From Lachnospiraceae bacterium (lineage in GTDB: Bacteria; Bacillota; Clostridia; Lachnospirales; Lachnospiraceae): 47,598 nt of DNA. A program made the position numbers and the translations under genes. Each line of letters begins with the position of its first letter. The stretch's first letter is position 1. Of the stretch, positions 35,409 through 44,489 are shown in pieces. The notes beneath the pieces are model-generated. The model was not told the DNA's origin. It ran no database searches and was given only the letters and a program-made list of their open reading frames with translations. Location of the stretch: positions 1 through 47,598 of the forward strand of contig JAUNAG010000004.1 of the NCBI GenBank assembly GCA_030527685.1, read 5' to 3'.

Positions 35409-36410
35409 TCAAAAACGACTTCTGTTATTTCCGCTCTTCTTTCCGCGGCCGGCTGTACTGCGGCCGTTACGGCCCGCATTGCCCCATGCGGAACTGCTGC
35501 GCTCTTTCCGGTCTGTATTGCCGCGGCCGGCTGCTCCACGTCCCGAAGTTTTGTCTCCTGCTCCACGGCCGGCTGTACTGCGTGCCGGTTTTCCTGCATG
35601 TTCTCTGCCCTGATACTGTGAACCGGTCTTCGAAGCTCTCTTTTTCAGCTCAGCCAGTTCCTCCGGAAGAATGGAGCGCATATCTCCCGGCTTCAGATCA
35701 GCCAGTCTGAGGTTCATGATTCTGATTCGCTCGATTGAGGAAACCGTATAGCCGAGAGCCTTGCACATTCTTCTGATCTGACGGTTAAAACCCTGGGTCA
35801 GAACAATAGCAAACTTGCGCTCTCCGAGCTTTCTCACACGGCAGGGTCTTGTTGTGACATAGATGCCGTCCGGATGTCTGCGCAGTGTTGTCTCGTCATC
35901 GAGATGAATCTTCACTCCCTCCGACATCTGCTGGATAAAAGCAGCTGTCAGCGGTGTGCCGACCGTAACAACATATTCCTTTTCGTGATACTGGGATGCG
36001 CGCATGATGCGGTCGGACAGTTCTCCGTCATTGGTTAAGATCATCAGACCGCTGGAGTCCTTGTCCAGGCGTCCCGCATAGGTCAGATAGTGACCGAAAT
36101 CAATGGCATCAGCCAGGTTGTTTTCAATCTCACGATTTAAGGTGCAGACCACTCCTCTGGGCTTATTGTAAAGATAGTACAGCTTTTCCTGTTCCTTTTT
36201 CGGAAGTTCTCTGCCGTTTACAAAGACAGTATCTCCGTGGAAGACACGATCTCCCACAGAGGCACGCACGGTCGGTTTTTCCGGCTCATCTTTTCTTGAT
36301 TTTCTGCGGATCTCAACCTTACCTGCTTCAATCAGGCGGTCAGCCTCTCTTCTCGAAGCCACTCCGGCCTCACTGATATACTTATTTAAGCGTCTTCCTT
36401 CTGCTTCCAT
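35409..36410 (-). CDS. RsuA/RluF-type pseudouridine synthase with a Gly-Arg-rich tail
   Basis: 333 residues. An N-terminal S4 RNA-binding domain (RLNKYISEAGVASRREADRLI) leads to the RsuA/RluB/E/F catalytic domain: YNKPRGVVCTLN, AGRLDKDSSGLMILTNDG with the catalytic Asp, and QGFNRQIRRMCKALGY. The internal pattern (YHEKEYVVTV, SEGVKI) fits RluF, which modifies the U2604 region of 23S rRNA, but RluB-type is possible. The last ~65 residues are an unusual low-complexity Gly/Arg/Ser/Ala tail with repeated STAGRG and GRG motifs, probably an RNA-binding extension. First gene of the run into ligA and metA. Confidence 0.9.
   Translation of the reverse strand: MEAEGRRLNKYISEAGVASRREADRLIEAGKVEIRRKSRKDEPEKPTVRASVGDRVFHGDTVFVNGRELPKKEQEKLYYLYNKPRGVVCTLNREIENNLADAIDFGHYLTYAGRLDKDSSGLMILTNDGELSDRIMRASQYHEKEYVVTVGTPLTAAFIQQMSEGVKIHLDDETTLRRHPDGIYVTTRPCRVRKLGERKFAIVLTQGFNRQIRRMCKALGYTVSSIERIRIMNLRLADLKPGDMRSILPEELAELKKRASKTGSQYQGREHAGKPARSTAGRGAGDKTSGRGAAGRGNTDRKERSSSAWGNAGRNGRSTAGRGKKSGNNRSRF
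35443..35583. repeat. short imperfect repeats encoding the Gly-Arg tail
   Basis: CGGCCGGCTG recurs at 35446, 35524 and 35567; the first and third copies share 17 bases (35446-35462 and 35567-35583). In the coding strand they specify repeated TAGRG/AAGRG peptides at the C-terminus of the pseudouridine synthase. The GC content is well above that of neighbouring DNA. Confidence 0.75.
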
Positions 36411-36485
36411 AGCACTCCTGTTTGTTCTGTTTTGTTCTCAAAATATCGTTTTTTGCCTTTTCTGCTGCTATCAGAAGATACAACG

Positions 36486-36555
36486 GGAACCGCAGATACC
36501 CTGTCCGGATATTTGCGGTTCCAAATGTCTGCTTTGCCTGAGGCCTGAAGCAGAC
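36486..36555 (-). terminator. two consecutive inverted repeats after the SH3 gene
   Basis: GTCTGCTT/AAGCAGAC (36527-36534, 36548-36555) and then GGAACCGCAGATA/TATTTGCGGTTCC (36486-36498, 36510-36522, one wobble). They directly follow the SH3 gene stop and precede the pseudouridine synthase gene. Neither has a strong U run on the minus strand, so I take them as probable but atypical termination or processing structures. Confidence 0.5.
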
Positions 36556-36565
36556 TGCTCAGATT

Positions 36566-37564
36566 TTATGATACCGTGATATAACTCTGGCCAACGTAGC
36601 CTTCTCCTATATCGGTATAGACGTGCCACCAGCCTTTCACATTCTCAATAGCGGTTACTGTGGTTCCGCCGCTGAGCTGTCCGATTACTTCGTAATCAAA
36701 GCCCGGGCCGGAACGAAGGCTGACTGCTGACTTGATCACGCCGGTACGCTCATAAGACTCTTCCTGCGCGTCTTCTGCATCACCTGCAGCTGCACCGGCT
36801 GCTTCTGCGACTGCCTGTGCCTCTGACGGATCACTGATCTCCTTCATATAACGCGGACCGATATAGCCCTCGCCGAACTCCTCTGTCTGAACATGGTACC
36901 AGCCGTCCTCGATGCCGAGAATTGTCACAACCGTTCCCGGATCAACTGTTCCGATCTGTGTATTGTCCACGCCCGGACCTGTACGGACATATACGGTGTC
37001 TGTAACTGTACCGTAGGAAGATGCTGACTCCCCGTCCTGATCGTCATTCTTGTCTTCAGAAGCCGGCTGGCTGCCTGTCTCTTCTGTCGGCTGATCAAGA
37101 TCTGCATCCTCATCCGCTGTATTGCTCTCTTCAGAGGATGTCTCCTGCTTGTCCGGATTTACTGTGCCCGGAATTGTCGGCAGTGCCTGATCATCTGCTG
37201 CTGTATCAGCGCTCTCTGTCTGCTCTGCCTTAGAATCTGTTTCAGCATCAGAACCAGCGGATGCTGCCTTTGAGTCTGCTGTCTGCGAATCTGTACTGCC
37301 GCTTTCTGTAAGAGATGCGCCCGGCTTCAGCTCATCAGCTGTCAGTGTGTCAGCCGGCTTCTCGATCACAGAAACAGTCACTCCGCCGTTCTGTGTCTCA
37401 TCAGCTGTCAGTCTGACATTTCCCGCATCCGTGCTGTCGGTTCTTCCGAGACCGATTGAAACAGCTCTTACTCCGAAAAACAACCCCATAAGAACTCCAA
37501 GTACGCCGATAATCAGAAGAATATATCTGAGATTATCCGAAAGCCACTCCCTGAATTGATTCAT
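36566..37564 (-). CDS. membrane-anchored protein with two bacterial SH3 domains
   Basis: 332 residues. One membrane segment near the N-terminus (about 11-33) is followed by a long acidic Ser/Thr/Ala/Asp-rich linker (~50-180) and two SH3b domains: ~185-245 (VYVRTGPGVDNTQIGTVDPG, ending WYHVQTEEFGEGYIG) and ~270-330 (VSLRSGPGFDYEVIGQLSGG, ending WWHVYTDIGEGYVG). SH3b domains bind peptidoglycan or other surface ligands. No catalytic domain is present, so a scaffold or wall-sensing role is likely but unproven. GGGGGAATGAAAAA precedes the ATG. Confidence 0.88.
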   Translation of the reverse strand: MNQFREWLSDNLRYILLIIGVLGVLMGLFFGVRAVSIGLGRTDSTDAGNVRLTADETQNGGVTVSVIEKPADTLTADELKPGASLTESGSTDSQTADSKAASAGSDAETDSKAEQTESADTAADDQALPTIPGTVNPDKQETSSEESNTADEDADLDQPTEETGSQPASEDKNDDQDGESASSYGTVTDTVYVRTGPGVDNTQIGTVDPGTVVTILGIEDGWYHVQTEEFGEGYIGPRYMKEISDPSEAQAVAEAAGAAAGDAEDAQEESYERTGVIKSAVSLRSGPGFDYEVIGQLSGGTTVTAIENVKGWWHVYTDIGEGYVGQSYITVS

Positions 37565-37596
37565 TTTTTCATTCCCCCTTGCAGTCTCCTTCCAAC

Positions 37597-37625
37597 ATTA
37601 TAGAGACCCTTTTTTGTTTCCTGAA
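37597..37625 (-). promoter_or_regulatory. probable promoter of the SH3 gene
   Basis: A perfect minus-strand TATAAT (37597-37602) with a weak -35 TTCAGG (37620-37625) 17 bases upstream. It begins right after the tRNA-Arg terminator. Confidence 0.55.
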
Positions 37626-37632
37626 AAACATA

Positions 37633-37662
37633 AAACCGCCTTCCGGTCAGGAAAGGCGGTTT
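37633..37662 (-). terminator. terminator of tRNA-Arg
   Basis: Minus-strand AAACCGCCTT/AAGGCGGTTT stem with a 10-base loop, followed by TATGTTTTTC. It starts four bases after the tRNA end. Confidence 0.93.
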
Positions 37663-37665
37663 GCG

Positions 37666-37737
37666 CGCGTCTGACAGGAGTCGAACCCGCGCACCCGGAA
37701 CCGGAATCCGGTGCTCTATCCACTGAGCTACAGACGC
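37666..37737 (-). tRNA. tRNA-Arg (anticodon CCG)
   Basis: 72-base cloverleaf: acceptor GCGTCTG/CAGACGC, D arm GCTC-AGTGGATA-GAGC, anticodon stem CCGGA/TCCGG around TTCCGGT (anticodon CCG, reads CGG), T arm with GGGTTCGACTCC. Discriminator G; CCA not encoded. It is a single transcription unit with its own promoter and terminator. Confidence 0.96.
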
Positions 37738-37759
37738 ATAAGTCGCTACAACACAGGGT

Positions 37760-37788
37760 ATTATAACAAAGAAATGATCTGCGGGCAA
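37760..37788 (-). promoter_or_regulatory. promoter of tRNA-Arg
   Basis: Minus-strand TTGCCC (37783-37788), 17 bases, perfect TATAAT (37760-37765), ending 22 bases before the tRNA 5' end. Confidence 0.75.
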
Positions 37789-37845
37789 TATGCAATTCCC
37801 CCCGCGGCCCTCTGCAGCCCCCTTCTGACAATCCGTTTATTTCAG

Positions 37846-37877
37846 GCTCCGGCACCGCAAAAATGCCGTGCCGAAGC
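37846..37877 (-). terminator. terminator-like hairpin after the pilus operon
   Basis: Minus-strand GCTTCGGCAC/GTGCCGGAGC stem (one wobble) with an inner GCA/TGC pair and a T-rich loop. It lies about 70 bases past the adhesin stop; no U run follows, so strength is uncertain. Nothing else is seen in the 200 bases between adhesin and tRNA-Arg. Confidence 0.5.
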
Positions 37878-37945
37878 TTCTTTTTCCTGCCGCATTTCAA
37901 ACTTTCGACTGTCGAAGATACACCGCCGCTGCAGCCATACCTGAC

Positions 37946-40900
37946 TTACCCGTTTTGTCTTCTCTTCCGGCATGCATCTGCCAGTCCCGCCAGAAGCACT
38001 GACAGCAAGACCGCCGCTGCACCTCTGTACAATTTTCCGTTTCCGCTTCCGCCCGCTGTCAGGGAAACAACAGGTCCTCTCTCTGCCGTTATTCCCGTCA
38101 CAACTGTCTCCACCCGGTTGGAATAGACATCTCCGAATTCATCCTTCTGGACGCAGCTGTTTCGAATCACATTTCCGCTGTCCGCCCCCTGTACATCCAC
38201 CCGGTACGAAACAGTCACAGTCTCTCCCGACTTTAATATTCCCGATACGTGCAGAGCATCTCCACTTAAAAATGCCTCTGTTTCGCTGTCCATGGAAGTC
38301 TGCACCTGCAGCGAGTCCTCGACATAACGAATTTCCGCACCGGGACGCAGAACTGTCAGCAGCTTTTCCGCCCATTCTTTTTTCGCTTTTTCGTACGCTT
38401 CCTCCGATTCGTACCGATCGCGGTTCTCCTCAAAATGAGCAGCAAGATCAGTCTCCCTGACGATCACACCGGTGTCATTTTCTTCATATTCATCTGCCGA
38501 CGGCAGTATATCGGATAACGCCAGTTTGTGATCATGGTCATACTGATTGGTGTAATGAATCGTATAAGTCAGTCTGCTGCCGTCCTCTATTTCCGCCCGG
38601 TCCACTTCCATTCTGATCACATTGGAATTCGTTTCGACAAATCCGGCTGATGCTGATGCGAGATGCAGATTGGAAGCAGACTGCGCGACTGTCATACCAT
38701 CTCCGCTGATTACCGCTGTATCTGTCAGTGTTATGTCCTCCGTCACCGCTGATTTATCCAGGCTGTACTTCTTCAGAAAAACAGGAAACTCATACGAAGA
38801 GGACAGTCCTGAAAAACGAATCTCTGTCCCTTTCGCGTCTTCTCCGCTGCTCTCCGGAATCCAGTCCGCTCCTTCTGTTCCGAGCAGCACGAGGCCGCTC
38901 CCTGACGCGGATACCGTCAGCTTCAGCTGCTCTGACAGAACCGGTCTGATTTCGTATCGTCCGTCTTCCTGCTCCGCAGCAAGCCAGTATGAACTCCGGT
39001 TTTCCTCAGAAATCTTTTTCACTTCCACTTTGTCGTATTCTTTCGGCTCCGCCCCTGACACACAGAGGGCTTCTCCCGTTTTTGCATTGAGAATCCGATA
39101 CACATTTCCCTGCATCTTCTTAAACCGCCACAGCGTTTTATCGTCGGATGTACCGCATACAGCAGCATCCTTTCCGGAGTCCGTTCCGTCTGCTTTTGCA
39201 AGAACGGATCCGCTGCCGTCCGCAGACATAATCCGGAAGATTTTTCCGTTCAGATAATCTCCGCTGATATTTTTGCCGCTGTAGACCGCACTCAGTTCTC
39301 CTCTTCGTATCACAAAGCTTCCGGGAGCCCCCGGAATAAAATCAGACAGGCCGTATTCCGTCTCTTCCTGCAGCACCACTTCCGTTCCGTCCGGTCTCAC
39401 TGCTCTGATTTCTTTCCATTCCGCCGGCCCCGATCCATCCTCTGCAGCAGGATCCGGAGAATATATCACAGCAGAAACACCTTCCGCGAGACTTCCGGCC
39501 TGAAAACCTGCACTGAGTCTGAATGTCAGATCCGTGATCTCCGAAAGATCATACGTCACCGCCTCCAGATCTTCTCCGACTGTATCACGGATCATAAGCT
39601 GATAGCCTGCGATATAAAGGGTATTTCCTTCATGAACAGTATTATGTGCCGTAAGAGACTCTGCCGCCACGTCACCGGTTGATGTCCGTTCCGTCTTTTT
39701 ATATGTACGCGGTGTCTGCATATTCCATTTTTTCACTGTATGATCCCGGTATTCTTTCTCCGGCGTGATCTCTCCCGTTCCGCTTCCCGCAGCTCCGTAT
39801 GTACTTGTTTTCTTTATATTGGAAGAATATGTCGTCATCGCATAGCAGATCATGGCAGATGTCCCGATGTTTTCTTCACGGTCGACCGTCTTCATATGCA
39901 GTGCCAGTGCATCATAAGCCGCCATTCCTTCGTCCTGCACAATATCCCATTCTTCACACAGAACGCCGCAGATCTTTTTTCCGCCCGATACGGCCTCCGC
40001 ATAGTCAGGCCAGAACCGCAGAGTGTCAAAGGAGCGCAGATCCGCTCCCAGCATCTCCCCGTCACTGCCCCAGGTCGAGCCGTCTGCCTTTGTAATATAG
40101 AGCAGGCGGGACGTCAGTATTCCGCCAGAGTGATTCACGGCGCTTCCTCCCGTATTATTATAAATCGGACGGTCGCCTCCCAGCCCTGCCGGCGAATCAT
40201 TGGTCGCACTTTTTCTCAGATTTTCCTCATCGACTGCAAGTTCGATTTTATTATTGTCCCACAACACAAACCATTCCTTCGATACCTCTGCAGGCGATTT
40301 CTCTGTTCTGGGCGTGTAATGCTGATTGATAAAAATGCCGAACTCCGTTCCGTATCCGGTCACTCCCGATGTAGAAAACTCTCCGTCCGTGATCAGCGCA
40401 GCTGTCCGGGACCACGTTTTCCCCGGAGTCAGCATCAGATGTGCATCCCAGTTTCCCGGAGGATCAATCGTATTCTCCACCGTCAGCTTCGGATAACAGA
40501 TCTTTCCCTCCTGATCCTGAAACGCCTGTGAAAATTCCTCTTCTCCGGACGCACCGGCAGCACGTACGCACTCTCCCGTCACTGTCATCCGATAATGTAC
40601 AATCGACGGGCCGTACTGCAGCTCCTTCTGTCTCACAACGATACTGCCTTCCGAGAGCACGCTGCCCGGCAGGGTATTCGTGAACCCCGACACGCAGAAA
40701 TACGCACTGCCTTCTTCTGTTCCCGCTTCGGAAATAACACCGCAGGATGCCAGCACCTCTTCTGATGCTGCATTTTTGACAGCACTGCCGTTTGCCTGCA
40801 TATAGCTGTCCCCTGAAAAGAAACAGGCAAGCTCATGATTCTCTTTATTCTGCGGGTATTTCTTCATGGCGCAGGTGGCATAATCAAGAATTTCCACACC

Positions 40901-42529
40901 CGTTTCATAACCTGTATCCGCTTCTGCAGACACTTTGATACCGGCCTTCAAAGGAACACTGTTGTCAATTCTGTCTGCTCCCTTCACGGAACCGTTCGGT
41001 TTTCCGGCCGTCAGTCTGTAATCCACGATCTTGATTCTTCCGCCGTCTTCATAGCCCGTAAATGTCGGATGCAGCGATTTTTCAAAGGAAATCCCCACAT
41101 AAGCACCGCAGGTAATCTGTACTTCCGGAGAAAGCTTTCCTGTATCACAGGAAACCGCATGCTGTGACAGGACCGTATGATCTCCCGTCTCTTCAATCCA
41201 CGCATAAAACGACGGCTTCAGTTTCTCCCTGCATTTCATATATTTGACAGAGACAACGCAGTTCAATGTACCTGCACCCGGGACATCATATCGTTCCTCG
41301 CCCTCCAGCTTATCCGGAAGTTCCCGGTAACCGATCAGCAGCTGTGAGCCGTCTTCTTCTGTCAGAATGACCGGTTTCCCGTCCTCCCCTTCTCCTTTCA
41401 GCCAGGGCATCGCCTCCGTATGAAATTCAGCCTCCTCCCTGCTGACCGGAAGGCGATATGCCACATACAGTCGTGTCCCGCTGATCGTATTGTAAATATA
41501 GCGCTCTGTCAGTGCCGTGGAATAAGCAAATACGTATGTGACATCGTCATTTGTTCTCACCACACCGTTATCATTGGCAGAATCATTTCCTTTCCAGTCA
41601 AATCCGCTTCCTTCCTGCTGATAAGCCGAAACCGGATCCCAGTCTCCCGCCCCGTCCTTCACCCGGATAAGCGCAAAAGAACTAAGTCTGACCATGCCCT
41701 CATTCGGATCGGCAGCAGGAACAAACGCAATGCTTTTTCCGCCCTGACGGTCTTCTGCGGCGTGAACCTCCCTGATAAAAAGATCAGCTGCTCTCCGCGC
41801 AAGGCAGAGCGCCGGTTCTGCAGTGCTTTCCGTCTCCGCTGTGATGCCGGCATGTTCCAGAGCCGCTTCTGTTGTCTCACTGATCTGTTCTCCGTTCCAG
41901 ACAGCCTCAGCGGCGTCTGCCGCCGTCTCATCTGTTTTACCGCTGACCTCCGCTGCCAGCTGCAGCAGTCCGTCGTCTCTCGGATATAGTTTCAGTATTT
42001 CTTCCACCGCATCAATCCCGGCTTCCACATCCTCGTGCACGCCTTCTCCGAGTATTCCCTGCAGGTCCTCCGCTGTCACGCGGTCAACCGGAAGCAGCGA
42101 TTCTTCTTCCCCTGCCGGATTCTCCGCCTCCGGCATACCGCCCGTTTCGGAGACTGTTTCTTTTTCGAACACGGTTTCTGTCTCCGAAGCGCCGTCCGTT
42201 CCTTCGATTCTTTCTTCCTCGGAGCTGTTCCCCTCCCTGTTTTCCGAACCGGCTTCTTCCGGAAAAGAATCATTGCCATCGGTTTCTTCTCCTTCTCCAA
42301 TAGAAGTGATCCGGTTCTCCCTCTCCTCTTCAGCTTCATTCTCTTCTTCCAAAAACTCCCCCGTCAGATCCGAAAACACCTCTCCGAAAGAGCTTTCGTC
42401 TGCCTGCAGCTCTGCCGAAAACTCAGCCATACTCTCTGCCAAAACAATCCCCGGGCTCACTGCTTCGCCGACCGTCAGCAGCACCGTCAGGACAGCGCAA
42501 AGTCCTGCCATTCCATGTCTCTTTCTCAT
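37946..42529 (-). CDS. large surface adhesin, probable pilus tip protein
   Basis: 1527 residues. A signal peptide (1-~32, hydrophobic AVLTVLLTVGEAV, cleavage near VLA-ES) is followed by an acidic Glu/Ser-rich region (~35-160). The middle (~280-1080) has no family I recognise. Residues ~1090-1225 resemble a ricin-type beta-trefoil (YRILNAKTGEALCVSG, RYEIRPVLSEQLKLTV). A DUF11/isopeptide-like repeat fold follows (~1290-1480, LTYTIHYTNQ, VIRNSCVQ). The C-terminus has SLTAGG (1489-1494), a membrane segment and CRKRRQNG, a sorting signal without LPXTG. It overlaps the small pilin gene by four bases and ends the operon. A host or polymer-binding tip role is inferred from size and position. Confidence 0.85.
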   Translation of the reverse strand: MRKRHGMAGLCAVLTVLLTVGEAVSPGIVLAESMAEFSAELQADESSFGEVFSDLTGEFLEEENEAEEERENRITSIGEGEETDGNDSFPEEAGSENREGNSSEEERIEGTDGASETETVFEKETVSETGGMPEAENPAGEEESLLPVDRVTAEDLQGILGEGVHEDVEAGIDAVEEILKLYPRDDGLLQLAAEVSGKTDETAADAAEAVWNGEQISETTEAALEHAGITAETESTAEPALCLARRAADLFIREVHAAEDRQGGKSIAFVPAADPNEGMVRLSSFALIRVKDGAGDWDPVSAYQQEGSGFDWKGNDSANDNGVVRTNDDVTYVFAYSTALTERYIYNTISGTRLYVAYRLPVSREEAEFHTEAMPWLKGEGEDGKPVILTEEDGSQLLIGYRELPDKLEGEERYDVPGAGTLNCVVSVKYMKCREKLKPSFYAWIEETGDHTVLSQHAVSCDTGKLSPEVQITCGAYVGISFEKSLHPTFTGYEDGGRIKIVDYRLTAGKPNGSVKGADRIDNSVPLKAGIKVSAEADTGYETGVEILDYATCAMKKYPQNKENHELACFFSGDSYMQANGSAVKNAASEEVLASCGVISEAGTEEGSAYFCVSGFTNTLPGSVLSEGSIVVRQKELQYGPSIVHYRMTVTGECVRAAGASGEEEFSQAFQDQEGKICYPKLTVENTIDPPGNWDAHLMLTPGKTWSRTAALITDGEFSTSGVTGYGTEFGIFINQHYTPRTEKSPAEVSKEWFVLWDNNKIELAVDEENLRKSATNDSPAGLGGDRPIYNNTGGSAVNHSGGILTSRLLYITKADGSTWGSDGEMLGADLRSFDTLRFWPDYAEAVSGGKKICGVLCEEWDIVQDEGMAAYDALALHMKTVDREENIGTSAMICYAMTTYSSNIKKTSTYGAAGSGTGEITPEKEYRDHTVKKWNMQTPRTYKKTERTSTGDVAAESLTAHNTVHEGNTLYIAGYQLMIRDTVGEDLEAVTYDLSEITDLTFRLSAGFQAGSLAEGVSAVIYSPDPAAEDGSGPAEWKEIRAVRPDGTEVVLQEETEYGLSDFIPGAPGSFVIRRGELSAVYSGKNISGDYLNGKIFRIMSADGSGSVLAKADGTDSGKDAAVCGTSDDKTLWRFKKMQGNVYRILNAKTGEALCVSGAEPKEYDKVEVKKISEENRSSYWLAAEQEDGRYEIRPVLSEQLKLTVSASGSGLVLLGTEGADWIPESSGEDAKGTEIRFSGLSSSYEFPVFLKKYSLDKSAVTEDITLTDTAVISGDGMTVAQSASNLHLASASAGFVETNSNVIRMEVDRAEIEDGSRLTYTIHYTNQYDHDHKLALSDILPSADEYEENDTGVIVRETDLAAHFEENRDRYESEEAYEKAKKEWAEKLLTVLRPGAEIRYVEDSLQVQTSMDSETEAFLSGDALHVSGILKSGETVTVSYRVDVQGADSGNVIRNSCVQKDEFGDVYSNRVETVVTGITAERGPVVSLTAGGSGNGKLYRGAAAVLLSVLLAGLADACRKRRQNG

Positions 42530-43560
42530 ACGCTTTCCTTCCTTCTCTTCTTTAATACGATCATTCCGAAGAAACTGATTCCGGCAAGAAGCAGATACAG
42601 TTCCGTTCTGCTTTGATCTCCGGTTTTTACTCCCTGTGTGGTTTTCGTCTTCTTTGACGAGGCAGGAGGCGCCTTCGACTCTGTCCTCGTGTTGACAAAT
42701 GCAGCCGTCTGCTGTTTTTTCCCTTTAATCTTCCCCTTTATGCCGGTACTTTCTGTCTTGTAGCCGTCCTGATCCGCTTCTTTCTCACTTACCGTATAGC
42801 TCGTTCCAGCCGGAATGCCGCTGACCGTGACACTTTCTCCGTGTTTCAGTGAGATGGTTCCTCCCGACTGAAGTGTCCCTCCTGCACCGTCTGAACGCGT
42901 CCAGGCATAGCTTTCTCCCTTCCTCAGCGTAATCTGAAAGTGGAACAGTCTTTCCTTTTCCCCCGCATTCCCTTTTACGGTCTTTTTGATCACCAGATCT
43001 CCGGTTACTTCCGGTTTCGGTTCTGCTTTTATGTCATACTGCATGCCGTCTCCTTCACCGGACGGAATGCTCACCAGAAAGGAAGCACTCGGAAGATGGT
43101 ATTTCACCGATTTTTCTTCCTTCACCAGATAGATTCCCGGTTCCATATTCTGAATCACCGCTTTTCCGTCTGCCCCTGTCTCTGCCCTGTACACACGGCC
43201 GTTCACGGTGCGCCCGTTTGCGTATGCATCTGTAATTTCTGCTTCGACCTTCTTCACATCAGTCCGGTCACTGATCTCAATATTCTTTCCTTTCCCATTC
43301 AGGGCAGCCGGAACCGGAAGCAGCTCTACAGGACTGACATTCATCTCATAACCTGCAGCCCTGTAGCACACAAATCCGGCTCCTGCGACAGGCACTGTCC
43401 CATCGCTTCCGTCCTGGTAGGATATTGTCAGACTGCAGGTCCTCTTTCCGCCGATCGAAAACGACAGACTTCCGGCCTGAGGCTCCTGCGCTGTCACAAT
43501 ACAGGCAAGCAGCACTGTTATCATGCAGAATGCCGCAGCCGTCCCTATCCAACGTCTCAT
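42526..43560 (-). CDS. small Cna-B domain pilin, probable basal or accessory subunit
   Basis: 344 residues. A signal peptide (AAAFCMITVLLACIVTA, cleavage near residue 24) is followed by a pilin N-terminal domain (CSLTISYQD, IYLVKEE) and a Cna-B domain (~190-290; VIKKTVKG, GTSYTVSEKEADQDGY with an E-box-like Glu). The tail has VKTGD (311-315), a membrane segment and KKRRKESV. It lacks the LP of a standard LPXTG signal and has no W-x-x-x-V-Y-P-K pilin motif, so it is more likely an accessory or anchoring subunit than the shaft. It starts 45 bases after the sortase gene and overlaps the adhesin gene by four bases. Confidence 0.85.
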   Translation of the reverse strand: MRRWIGTAAAFCMITVLLACIVTAQEPQAGSLSFSIGGKRTCSLTISYQDGSDGTVPVAGAGFVCYRAAGYEMNVSPVELLPVPAALNGKGKNIEISDRTDVKKVEAEITDAYANGRTVNGRVYRAETGADGKAVIQNMEPGIYLVKEEKSVKYHLPSASFLVSIPSGEGDGMQYDIKAEPKPEVTGDLVIKKTVKGNAGEKERLFHFQITLRKGESYAWTRSDGAGGTLQSGGTISLKHGESVTVSGIPAGTSYTVSEKEADQDGYKTESTGIKGKIKGKKQQTAAFVNTRTESKAPPASSKKTKTTQGVKTGDQSRTELYLLLAGISFFGMIVLKKRRKESV

Positions 43561-43604
43561 CTTTTCTCCTCCCTTCTTCTGTTCTCATATTCTTACGCCG
43601 CTGT

Positions 43605-44489
43605 TTAATCCCGTTCTTCTCCGCAGGACAGTTCATCCGGACACTTCCGTCTGCGTCTGCTCCGCAGAAATCCTTCTGTCAGCAGTGCTGCCGGGATAAA
43701 AAGCAGCAAAAGCAGTTTTCGTACGATCGCTCCCGTCTCTGCTGCCAAAACCACCCCTTCGCTCTTCTCTCTCTGCTCTTTTTCCTCTTCCGCTGACCGA
43801 TATCCGCTGACAAGCAGCCGATGGTCATTCACTCCATAGGGCGTACAGGTATAGAGTGTTACCACGTCCTGCCCTTCCTGTATCTGCAGCCACTGATCTG
43901 CCTCTTCCGGAAGGACCGTCAGAATCCTGCCGACTCTGTAAACCAGTCGTTTTCCGGGAACACAGACTGTAAATCTGTCCCCTTCCTTCATCGAGATCAG
44001 ATTGTCAAACAAGGCTGCACCCGAATATCCTGTATGGGCGGCAATAACAGCATGTGTGCTTCTGCCCCCTACCGGGAGAGATGTACCGTAAATATGACCG
44101 GCAGAGGACGTCAGTACTGCTTCATCTGTTCCGTGACAGATCGGCAGCAGTATATCCGCCTCCTCAACTTCCACATATCCCATCACACCGTCTGCTGCTG
44201 CCAGCAGACTTTCATAACGTTCGTCAGTCGCACTCTCTCCCTGATAAAAGAACGGTTCCTCCTTTTGTTTTTCCGCCAGCATCCGGTTATATGCATCCGC
44301 CCGCTGCAGTTCCTGCTTTATCTCTGTTTCGGTGTACTTCTCCTGCAGTTCCCGGTAAGTGCTGATCACCTCGGTCTGACCGATTCTCGCAGCCGTATCA
44401 CATATAGCCGGCAGCAGAAACAGGACGGCCGAACATGTCAGTCCGATCCAGAAGAACAGCTGCTTTACAGCATCCCTATGCTTATTCAT
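43605..44489 (-). CDS. class C (pilin-polymerising) sortase
   Basis: 294 residues. Membrane segments at both ends (about 10-30 and 250-275) are typical of class C sortases. The active site is complete: His152 in VIAAHTGYSG, Cys215 in VTLYTCTPYGVNDHRLLVSG, Arg224 in the same block. TLYTCTPYG is the class C signature. The usual D-P-F/W lid motif is not seen before residue 100; KEEPFFYQ (76-83) lies where a lid would be. It cross-links pilins through lysines and its substrates are presumably the three neighbouring proteins with odd sorting signals. It overlaps the major pilin gene by eight bases. Confidence 0.95.
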   Translation of the reverse strand: MNKHRDAVKQLFFWIGLTCSAVLFLLPAICDTAARIGQTEVISTYRELQEKYTETEIKQELQRADAYNRMLAEKQKEEPFFYQGESATDERYESLLAAADGVMGYVEVEEADILLPICHGTDEAVLTSSAGHIYGTSLPVGGRSTHAVIAAHTGYSGAALFDNLISMKEGDRFTVCVPGKRLVYRVGRILTVLPEEADQWLQIQEGQDVVTLYTCTPYGVNDHRLLVSGYRSAEEEKEQREKSEGVVLAAETGAIVRKLLLLLFIPAALLTEGFLRSRRRRKCPDELSCGEERD

